Shown piece after piece: positions 1-5,305 of a stretch of DNA of 5,782 nt (its first letter is position 1; every line of letters begins with the position of its first letter). A model generated the notes under the pieces. It saw only the letters and a list, made by a program, of their open reading frames with translations. It searched no databases and was not told where the DNA came from. Location: the NCBI GenBank assembly GCA_022013235.1, contig JAKLQR010000226.1, positions 1 through 5,782 on the forward strand, given 5' to 3'. Made by a program: the position numbers and the translations under genes. The stretch comes from Thermodesulfovibrionales bacterium (GTDB lineage: Bacteria; Nitrospirota; Thermodesulfovibrionia; Thermodesulfovibrionales; SM23-35).

Positions 1-807
1 ATCCTTTCCATATGACCCGGCCTCTCTTCTAAAGCATGGCGTGTATGCAGTGTAATAAATCGGCAGGTCCTGCTCGTTCAGGATTTCATTCCTGTGGTTG
101 TTCGTTACAGGCACTTCGGCGGTGGGAATGAGAAAAAATTCAGGATCTGCGATCCTGAAGAGCTCCTGTTCGAATTTCGGCAGCTGCCCTGTGCCTGTCA
201 TGCTCTCCCGGTTGACGAGAATGGGAGGGAAAACCTCTTTGTATCCTTTGGATGTATTCAGATCGAGCATGAAATTCATGAGTGCGCGTTCCAGTTTTGC
301 CCCCATCCCCTTCATCAGGGAGAACCGTGCCCCGGCAATTTTTGCCCCCCGGTCAAAATCAATTATATCGAGCATCTCGCCGATATCCCAGTGGTTCAAA
401 GGTTCGAAATCGAACTGCCGTGGTTCACCCCATCTCCTCACTTCGACATTTTCCGCTTCACCCTTTCCGGGAGGCACCGACTCATGGGGGATATTGGGGA
501 GGTTTAAGAGAAATGCACCCGTTTTCTCTTCCAGTGTTTTAATCTGGTCATCGAGTGCCTTTATCTGATCGGCAACGCTCTTCATCGCTTCGATTTGTGG
601 CGTTGCATCCCTTTTCCGGGACTTCAGTTTCGCTATCTCTTCCGACACGACATTCCTTTTATTCCTGAGTTCTTCCGATTCCCTCTGGAATGCCAACCGT
701 TTCTCCTCGATCTGAAGGAATTCATCAATCGCTACAGGGTAATGTCTGTCGTCGAGATATTTTTTTATCAGCTCAATATTTTCCCTCACAAATCTCGCAT
801 CAAGCAT
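1..807 (-). CDS. serS: Seryl-tRNA synthetase, N-terminal 269 residues (runs off the left edge)
   Basis: Cytoplasmic class II aminoacyl-tRNA synthetase that activates serine with ATP and charges tRNA-Ser (and tRNA-Sec where present). The reading frame is open from the ATG at 807 to base 1. Residues 1-100 match the SerRS N-terminal tRNA-binding arm, with a heptad-like, charged coiled-coil stretch around 28-98. The catalytic domain follows: the GTGQLPKF signature at 205-212, the serine-recognition TAE at 229-231 within PTAEVPVTN, and the start of class II motif 2 (FRREAGSYGKD, 259-269) at the window edge. Motif 3 and the C-terminus lie outside; bacterial SerRS is usually about 420-430 residues, so roughly 63 percent is visible. 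The start is supported by AAAGGAG at 816-822, eight bases upstream of the ATG, the best ribosome-binding site of the leftward operon. It is the last visible gene after hisA, hisF and the DUF167 gene, 43 bases below the latter, and is probably co-transcribed with them. Identification is secure; nothing looks broken. Confidence 0.97.
   Translation of the reverse strand, partial: MLDARFVRENIELIKKYLDDRHYPVAIDEFLQIEEKRLAFQRESEELRNKRNVVSEEIAKLKSRKRDATPQIEAMKSVADQIKALDDQIKTLEEKTGAFLLNLPNIPHESVPPGKGEAENVEVRRWGEPRQFDFEPLNHWDIGEMLDIIDFDRGAKIAGARFSLMKGMGAKLERALMNFMLDLNTSKGYKEVFPPILVNRESMTGTGQLPKFEQELFRIADPEFFLIPTAEVPVTNNHRNEILNEQDLPIYYTAYTPCFRREAGSYGKD
139..159. repeat. Perfect inverted repeat, 9-base arms, 3-base loop, inside serS
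   Basis: TTCAGGATC at 139-147 and its exact reverse complement GATCCTGAA at 151-159 flank TGC. It encodes part of FRIADPEF in SerS, a normally conserved stretch, so the palindrome is probably a by-product of codon choice. Its outer six bases match those of the palindromes at 2849 and 3019. Confidence 0.5.
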
Positions 808-850
808 CCGCGCTTCTCCTTTCGATACTCTGCGCTTGCAATCAGTGGGT

Positions 851-1120
851 TCAGGGAAGAGCGTCTATCCCTGCTATTTCCACCAGTTTGTCTTTTGAAG
901 AAATCCCTTTTATTACAGTAATGGCAGATTTCCTGATCCGGAATTCTTCTGAAAGGATTTCTCTGAGTTCTTCATTCGCCGAACCGTCAACAGGCGGCGC
1001 ATGGACTTTTACTTTCAGGGTACCTGCAGTGAGGCCGGTAATACCTCTGCGCGATGATCTGGGCTCCACCCTGACTTTTATCGTGATACCCTTTTTCGAT
1101 TTTGTGAACGGAATTTTCAT
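851..1120 (-). CDS. DUF167 / YggU (UPF0235) family small protein
   Basis: An 89-residue soluble protein of the widespread DUF167/YggU family, whose biochemical role is not established. Family hallmarks are visible: the VEPRSSR segment at 18-24, the strand-turn LKVKVHAPPVDG at 35-46 followed by SANEEL (47-52), and the IKGISSKDK segment at 70-78. Length is typical (E. coli YggU is close to 100 residues). There is no signal peptide or membrane segment. The ATG at 1120 is the only usual start: the frame is closed by a stop 33 bases upstream (the hisF stop itself, TAA at 1154-1156) with no ATG, GTG or TTG between. No convincing Shine-Dalgarno precedes it, so translation may depend on ribosomes finishing hisF 33 bases earlier. 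It sits between hisF and serS in the same orientation. Family assignment is firm from the APPVDGxAN motif; function is unknown. Confidence 0.93.
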   Translation of the reverse strand: MKIPFTKSKKGITIKVRVEPRSSRRGITGLTAGTLKVKVHAPPVDGSANEELREILSEEFRIRKSAITVIKGISSKDKLVEIAGIDALP

Positions 1121-1153
1121 GAAACGGCCCGACCAGCATTTTTCACTGAGTTT

Positions 1154-1999
1154 TTATGATAAGCGGACTGATATCCCCTTTGCCCTGAGATACTCCTTTG
1201 CCTCTTTGACTGTATATTCCCTGTAATGGAATATGGAAGCGGCGAGCACCGCATCTGCTTTGCCCTCCGCAAGGGCATCGTAGAGATGTTCAAGGGTGCC
1301 GGCCCCGCCTGAAGCTATCACAGGGATCGATACCGCCTCTGATATCTCCCTGGTCAGCTCAATATCGTATCCGTTTTTCGTACCGTCTTTGTCCATGCTG
1401 GTGAGCATGAACTCGCCTGCTCCGAGTTCTTCCATCTTTCTGGCCCATTGAACGGCATCTATGCGCTTCATCGTCCTCCCGCCGTGAGTCGAAATCGCCC
1501 ACGTGAATGGATTCCGCGGCGGCATTCTGAGACATACCTCCTGTAAATCTTTCTCATCAAACCAGTCTTCGCCCGTCGCATCAAACTGTGTGCCAGGAAC
1601 CCTTTTCGCATCGATTGCGACGACGATACATTGACTTCCGAATTTTTCTGCCGCCCTGCGCACAAAATACGGGTCTTTCACTGCGGATGTGTTGATCGAA
1701 ACCTTATCACACCCCGCTTTCAGGAGATCCCTTATGTCATCAAGCGTCTTGATGCCGCCTCCAACGGTCAGTGGCATAAACACATCCTCCGCGGTCTTCC
1801 TGACGACGTCAAGGATGATGTTTCTCTTTTCGTGCGAAGCGGTTATGTCGAGGAATATAAGCTCGTCAGCGCCCTGCTCATCGTAAAACCGCGCGTTCTG
1901 GACCGGGTCGCCTGCATCGCGCAGGTTCAAGAAACTCACCCCTTTGACGACCCGTCCGTCCTTCACATCGAGACAGGGGATGATTCTTTTCGCTAACAT
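1154..1999 (-). CDS. hisF: Imidazole glycerol phosphate synthase cyclase subunit HisF, with a long loop insertion
   Basis: Cyclase half of the HisH-HisF enzyme: it takes ammonia channelled from HisH and converts PRFAR to imidazole glycerol phosphate plus AICAR in histidine biosynthesis. It is a (beta/alpha)8 barrel beginning MLAKRIIPCLDV with catalytic Asp11 and the second catalytic Asp at 130 (VVAIDAKRV). Phosphate-binding segments GGG at 80-82, SGGAG at 230-234 and the LAAS region near 252-255 are present, as is DGTKNGYD at 205-212. At 281 residues it is longer than the usual 250-258. The excess lies between Asp130 and the THGG of 171-174, where about 29 extra residues (roughly 136-166), including an acidic, likely helical stretch, extend the loop after strand 5. 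The ATG at 1999 overlaps the hisA stop by 7 bases and has no clear Shine-Dalgarno, so translational coupling to hisA is likely. All key catalytic residues are kept, so I infer an active enzyme. HisH is not encoded in the window. Confidence 0.96.
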   Translation of the reverse strand: MLAKRIIPCLDVKDGRVVKGVSFLNLRDAGDPVQNARFYDEQGADELIFLDITASHEKRNIILDVVRKTAEDVFMPLTVGGGIKTLDDIRDLLKAGCDKVSINTSAVKDPYFVRRAAEKFGSQCIVVAIDAKRVPGTQFDATGEDWFDEKDLQEVCLRMPPRNPFTWAISTHGGRTMKRIDAVQWARKMEELGAGEFMLTSMDKDGTKNGYDIELTREISEAVSIPVIASGGAGTLEHLYDALAEGKADAVLAASIFHYREYTVKEAKEYLRAKGISVRLS

Positions 2000-2721
2000 T
2001 GCCGCTGCGAAACCATTGCAAGCGCTTCTTTAAGGTCCAATTTCCCGGAATAGAGTGCCTTGCCTGTAATCGCTCCCCATAGATTCTTTATCTGCATGAG
2101 ATGCCTGATATCCTCGAGGGACGAAACCCCTCCCGATGCAATAACCGGTATTTTCACGCTCTCGACAAGCCCTTGCGTTGCGGTGACATTCGGTCCGGTG
2201 AGCATACCGTCCCTGCTTATGTCGGTATAGATAATGCCGGCGACCCCGACCATTTCGAGCCCTCTGGCCATTTCCACGGCTTCGATTGTCGTGACCTCCT
2301 CCCAGCCGCGGATAGCAACCTTCCCGTCTTTTGCGTCGATTCCGACAAGAATCCTGCCCGGATATCGTTTACACGCTTCCGTCAAAAGCTCCGGTTCTTC
2401 TATCGCTGCGGTGCCGAGAATGACCCTCTCAATCCCTGCCGAGATAAGATTTCCGATGTTCTCGGTGTTCCTGATGCCGCCCCCGACCTGAAGCGCAATG
2501 TTTACTGTCTTCCTGATTTTTATGATTATATCGAGATTCATCTGTTTGCCGGAAAATGCTCCGTCAAGGTCAACGATATGGAGCAGCTTTGCTCCGTATG
2601 ACTGCCATTGCCGCGCAATACCGGAAGGATTGCCCGAATACACCGTCACGGCGTCTTTCTTCCCCTGAAGAAGCCTCACACACTGGCCGTCTTTTAAATC
2701 TATTGCTGGAATCACGAGCAT
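1993..2721 (-). CDS. hisA: HisA, ProFAR isomerase (phosphoribosylformimino-AICAR-ribotide isomerase)
   Basis: Cytoplasmic (beta/alpha)8-barrel isomerase that performs the Amadori rearrangement of ProFAR to PRFAR, the substrate of the adjacent HisF. The 242-residue length is standard. Catalytic residues are in place: Asp8 in the opening VIPAIDLKDG, and Asp129 in VGIDAKDG, followed by the substrate-closing RGW (138-140). Phosphate-binding elements VGGGIR (79-84), the YTDISRDG strand (165-172) and ASGG (195-198) are seen, with GKALYSG near 220-226. The HisA-type start, not HisF-type, and the RGW motif separate it from its paralogue. The ATG at 2721 is fixed by an in-frame stop two codons upstream (2725-2727) and by the family N-terminus, yet no Shine-Dalgarno precedes it. 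It is the first gene of the leftward operon and diverges from the DUF3108 gene across only 22 bases. A possible promoter is described separately. Confidence 0.97.
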   Translation of the reverse strand: MLVIPAIDLKDGQCVRLLQGKKDAVTVYSGNPSGIARQWQSYGAKLLHIVDLDGAFSGKQMNLDIIIKIRKTVNIALQVGGGIRNTENIGNLISAGIERVILGTAAIEEPELLTEACKRYPGRILVGIDAKDGKVAIRGWEEVTTIEAVEMARGLEMVGVAGIIYTDISRDGMLTGPNVTATQGLVESVKIPVIASGGVSSLEDIRHLMQIKNLWGAITGKALYSGKLDLKEALAMVSQRQC

Positions 2722-2743
2722 GAATTAATATAACATAAAGAAA

Positions 2744-3514
2744 ATGAGAAATTATAAGCATAAGCCCGGATGGATCGCCCTTTCATTTCTCGTCCTGATC
2801 TGTATCATCCGTTTCTCTCTGCCTTCTCAGGCTTCTTATGTTGCTCCATTCAGGGTCCCTGAAAAATTCGTATATGACCTGACATGGACCGGCATCAAAG
2901 CAGGCACCGCCTCTCTCGAATCAGTGAATGACGGGGATAAGGTGAGAATCATCTCTACCGCCAGGTCAGCAGACTGGATTTCGGTCTTTTATACTGTTGA
3001 AGACAGGATTGAGAGCACTCTGTTCAGGGAACCTGAACAGACGGGGATCGGTCACCCGCACAGTTACCGAATAAAAATACGCGAGGGAAGGCATCGCCGG
3101 GATAAGGAGGTTGTCTTTGACCGGACTGCGAACAGGGCTACCTATATTGATCATCTGAAAAAAGAACGAAAAGAGTATACCCTTCCTGATCCGGTTTTTG
3201 ACCCGATATCAAGTTTTTTCCATGTGCGTCTTCTCAGGCTGGTTGTCGGAGAGCCTGTCTATGTGACCATCTTCGACAGCAAAAAGGTCTGGAATGTGGA
3301 AGTCCAGGTCCTGAGGAAGGAGAAGGTTTCCCTCCCGGTCGGCACATTCGATACCATCGTAATAAAGCCGGTACTGCAGTCAGAGGGCATCTTCTTCAGG
3401 AAGGGTGAAATCTTCATCTGGCTTACCGATGATGCAAAACACATCCCGGTAAAACTTCAGACAAAAGTCGCTGTGGGAAGCATTACCGCCACCCTGGTTC
3501 AGGGAACTTATTAA
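2744..3514 (+). CDS. DUF3108 family secreted/periplasmic protein
   Basis: A 256-residue envelope protein of the DUF3108 family, whose precise function is not established. The N-terminus has a basic start (RNYKHK), a hydrophobic core at about 10-24 and a plausible signal peptidase I site after SQA-30, predicting export to the periplasm; there is no lipobox cysteine at the cleavage site. The mature part looks beta-rich and follows the family order: PEKFVYDLTWTGIKAG (39-54), an HSYRIKIREG strand near 106-115, a D-P-[IL]-S-S segment at 153-157, VSLPVGTFDT near 195-204 and the terminal RKGEIFIWLTDDAKHIPVKLQ region, where a tryptophan, a polar turn and IPVKL are characteristic. An upstream in-frame stop leaves the ATG at 2744 as the start; only a weak AAAG-like site precedes it. 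It leads a rightward unit with an MsbA-type exporter and a glycosyltransferase, which suggests a role in envelope lipid or polysaccharide handling, but that rests on neighbourhood alone. Confidence 0.88.
   Translation: MRNYKHKPGWIALSFLVLICIIRFSLPSQASYVAPFRVPEKFVYDLTWTGIKAGTASLESVNDGDKVRIISTARSADWISVFYTVEDRIESTLFREPEQTGIGHPHSYRIKIREGRHRRDKEVVFDRTANRATYIDHLKKERKEYTLPDPVFDPISSFFHVRLLRLVVGEPVYVTIFDSKKVWNVEVQVLRKEKVSLPVGTFDTIVIKPVLQSEGIFFRKGEIFIWLTDDAKHIPVKLQTKVAVGSITATLVQGTY
2751..2756 (-). promoter_or_regulatory. hisA: Candidate -10 element (TATAAT) for the hisA operon
   Basis: Read on the minus strand, these six bases are an exact TATAAT, 29 bases ahead of the hisA ATG, which would place transcription start near 2744 and leave a leader of about 22 bases. 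It lies within codons 3-5 of the divergently transcribed DUF3108 gene. No good -35 box is seen at 16-18 bases spacing (GGCGAT at 17), and the TG upstream is one base off the extended -10 position. Position and match favour it, but a six-base match in AT-rich DNA can be chance. Confidence 0.4.
2849..2863. repeat. Perfect palindrome TTCAGGG-T-CCCTGAA early in the DUF3108 gene
   Basis: Seven-base arms around a single T, about 105 bases downstream of the DUF3108 start and about 130 bases upstream of the hisA start. The symmetry and position near the divergent promoters would suit an operator, but it also encodes FRVPE in common codons. The structure is certain; a function is not shown. Confidence 0.4.
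3019..3041. repeat. Perfect inverted repeat, 10-base arms, 3-base loop, inside the DUF3108 gene
   Basis: TCTGTTCAGG at 3019-3028 and CCTGAACAGA at 3032-3041 enclose GAA. No U-run follows, so it is not a rho-independent terminator. In RNA it could form a stable 10-pair hairpin within the coding region. It shares the TTCAGG/CCTGAA core with two other palindromes in the window. Confidence 0.5.
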
Positions 3515-3548
3515 ATAATCCCCCCAATCGTTTATACTAGGAACAATC

Positions 3549-5258
3549 ATGGGCGCCGTTAAGCGGATACGCAACCTGACGAGACCATACTGGCCGCGGA
3601 TTTTAGGGGGCATCGCCTTCGGACTCCTGGTCTCCGGCATCACCGCTGCAATAGCCTGGGCAGTCAAACCGGCGCTGGATGAAGTGCTTGTCGGAAAAAA
3701 ATATGAATATCTCACATTCCTCCCGCTCGGCATCGTAGTGCTCTTTTCGGCAAAAGGGTTTTTCAGCTTCTGTCAGGCATATCTGATGAGGTCTGCAGCA
3801 ATGAAACTGGTGCGGGAGACCCGGAATACGCTCTATCACCATATCCTCCGTCTTCCAATAGGATATTTCCACAAGGAATCATCGGGGGTAATCATATCGC
3901 GGATAATCAACGACGTAGAGAGTCTCAACGGTCTGGTCTCGGACTTTCTTAAGACGTTCATTGTAGAAATACCGACGGTGGTATTTCTCCTCGGCGTAGC
4001 TTTTTACCGCAGATGGGATCTGACCCTGCTGAGTCTGCTCCTTTTGCCTTTCATCGCATACAGCACAAGAAAATTCGGGAAAGGCATCAAGAGAAAGAGA
4101 AAGGAAGCGCAGAGAAAACTTTCTTTCCTTACCCAGAGAATCGGGGAAACAATTTTCGGCGCGAGAATTATCAAGGTCTTCAACCGGGAAGAAACTCTGG
4201 AGGAAAAATTTCAGAACGATAACAAAAAATATTACCGTGAATTCATGAGGGTAGTCAGACTCAAGGAGTTCACCAGACTTGTCATAGATGTAGCTACGGG
4301 ACTGGGGATTGCCGGCGTACTCTGGTACGGGAGCGCCCTCATCATTCAGGGGTCTATGACTACCGGTGTGTTCGCTTCTGTGCTCGTGGCGATTTATATG
4401 ATGTTTTCGCCGGTAAAAAAAATAGGGGAAGCATACACAGGGATCCAGGAATCCAGAGCTTCACTCGAGAGGATAGACACCCTGCTTATGGCGGAACATG
4501 AAGAAAAGGGTGAAATCAGCGTGGAGAGATTCAGAGAATCCATCCGGTTCGAACAGGTTTCTTTTTCTTTCCCCGGAACCACCACACAGGTTCTGCGGGA
4601 GGTGAATCTGGAGATCAGGGCGGGGGAAGTAATCGCGATAGTCGGAAGGAGCGGTGTCGGGAAATCAACCCTTGTGGATTTAATCCCCAAATTCTACCTC
4701 CCTACGAGCGGAAGGGTGATGATAGACGGAACCGATATCCGCAGGATCAATATACATTCTCTTCGGTACCTGATCGGAATTGTGAGTCAGGATATCATTC
4801 TCTTCAATGATTCATTACGGGAGAACATAGGTTTTGGCAATCCTGGTGCATCGGAACAGGATATTATCGAGGCCGCCAGAATGGCGTATGCCGACGAATT
4901 CATCCGGGAATTGCCGGAACAATATAACACTATTATTGGAGACAGGGGGCTGAAGTTGTCCGGCGGACAGAGACAAAGAATAGCCATAGCGCGGGCGATT
5001 CTGAAAAACTCTCCTATCCTGATCCTTGACGAGGCTACCTCCTCGCTCGATTCAGTCTCGGAAGCACTGGTGCAGAAGGCCCTCGACGAACTAATGCAAG
5101 GCCGGACAACCATAGTCATCGCTCACCGGCTTTCGACGGTGAAAAATGCTGACAGGATATTGATTGTCGAACAAGGGAGCATAGTCGATACAGGCAGGCA
5201 TGAAGAGCTCATCAGCAAGAATTCAACATACAGAGCACTGTATCATGCGTTCTCGTAA
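3549..5258 (+). CDS. msbA: MsbA-like ABC exporter (fused membrane and ATPase domains)
   Basis: Inner-membrane half-transporter that would work as a homodimer, flipping or exporting a lipid-linked substrate using ATP. Residues 1-300 hold six predicted membrane spans (about 18-38, 55-77, 130-151, 157-173, 246-267, 272-288) with the long, charged intracellular loops of type I exporters. The C-terminal ATPase domain is complete: Walker A GRSGVGKST (366-374), Q-loop Gln414, signature LSGGQ (470-474), Walker B ILILDE (490-495), D-loop SSLD (498-501) and H-loop His526. The aromatic A-loop position is Phe341 where Tyr is usual. Length (569) fits MsbA (E. coli about 580). The ATG at 3549 follows AGGAA at 3539-3543 and an in-frame stop at 3516-3518. 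Neighbours in LPS-type biosynthesis favour lipid A-core as the substrate, but MsbA-like proteins also include drug and other lipid exporters, so the gene symbol is a family-level call. The preceding gene ends 34 bases upstream, suggesting co-transcription. Confidence 0.9.
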   Translation: MGAVKRIRNLTRPYWPRILGGIAFGLLVSGITAAIAWAVKPALDEVLVGKKYEYLTFLPLGIVVLFSAKGFFSFCQAYLMRSAAMKLVRETRNTLYHHILRLPIGYFHKESSGVIISRIINDVESLNGLVSDFLKTFIVEIPTVVFLLGVAFYRRWDLTLLSLLLLPFIAYSTRKFGKGIKRKRKEAQRKLSFLTQRIGETIFGARIIKVFNREETLEEKFQNDNKKYYREFMRVVRLKEFTRLVIDVATGLGIAGVLWYGSALIIQGSMTTGVFASVLVAIYMMFSPVKKIGEAYTGIQESRASLERIDTLLMAEHEEKGEISVERFRESIRFEQVSFSFPGTTTQVLREVNLEIRAGEVIAIVGRSGVGKSTLVDLIPKFYLPTSGRVMIDGTDIRRINIHSLRYLIGIVSQDIILFNDSLRENIGFGNPGASEQDIIEAARMAYADEFIRELPEQYNTIIGDRGLKLSGGQRQRIAIARAILKNSPILILDEATSSLDSVSEALVQKALDELMQGRTTIVIAHRLSTVKNADRILIVEQGSIVDTGRHEELISKNSTYRALYHAFS

Positions 5259-5292
5259 CAGGAACTTGTATTCTATTCCCTTGCCTTGCTGT

Positions 5293-5299
5293 AAGGAGG
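5293..5299 (+). promoter_or_regulatory. Strong Shine-Dalgarno AAGGAGG that decides the glycosyltransferase start
   Basis: AAGGAGG ends directly against the ATG at 5300, leaving no spacer, but lies six bases before the in-frame GTG at 5306. Normal spacing is about 5-9 bases, so initiation at the GTG is favoured. This is the strongest ribosome-binding site in the window. Confidence 0.8.
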
Positions 5300-5305
5300 A
5301 TGTCT

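Noticed and set aside
94..568. Overlapping plus-strand open frames of 137 and 156 codons opposite serS
   Set aside because: They are antisense to a clearly conserved SerRS reading frame, are rich in Pro, Ser, Phe and His as expected for shadow translation, and show no recognisable domain.
690..1226. A 178-codon plus-strand open frame spanning serS, the DUF167 gene and the end of hisF
   Set aside because: It lies antisense to three conserved genes, has no supporting ribosome-binding site and no family resemblance.
1502..1594. Possible frameshift pair or mini-intein in hisF
   Set aside because: The segment is in frame, flanked on both sides by correctly aligned conserved residues, far too short for an intein and lacking splice-junction residues; alternative frames give no better HisF match.
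1631..2601. Plus-strand open frames of 121 and 166 codons opposite hisF and hisA
   Set aside because: The conserved minus-strand barrel enzymes explain the coding signal; the antisense translations show no domain.
2654..2672. TTCTTC / GAAGAA inverted repeat inside hisA
   Set aside because: Only six-base arms in a coding region with a simple purine-pyrimidine pattern; likely chance.
3019..3041. Hairpin as a transcription terminator or LexA-type operator
   Set aside because: No T-run follows it and it is mid-gene; the CTGT...ACAG ends are spaced more widely than in the classical E. coli LexA box.
3533..3538. TATACT just before the exporter gene as an internal promoter
   Set aside because: No -35-like sequence at suitable spacing, and the 34-base gap after the DUF3108 gene fits an operon.
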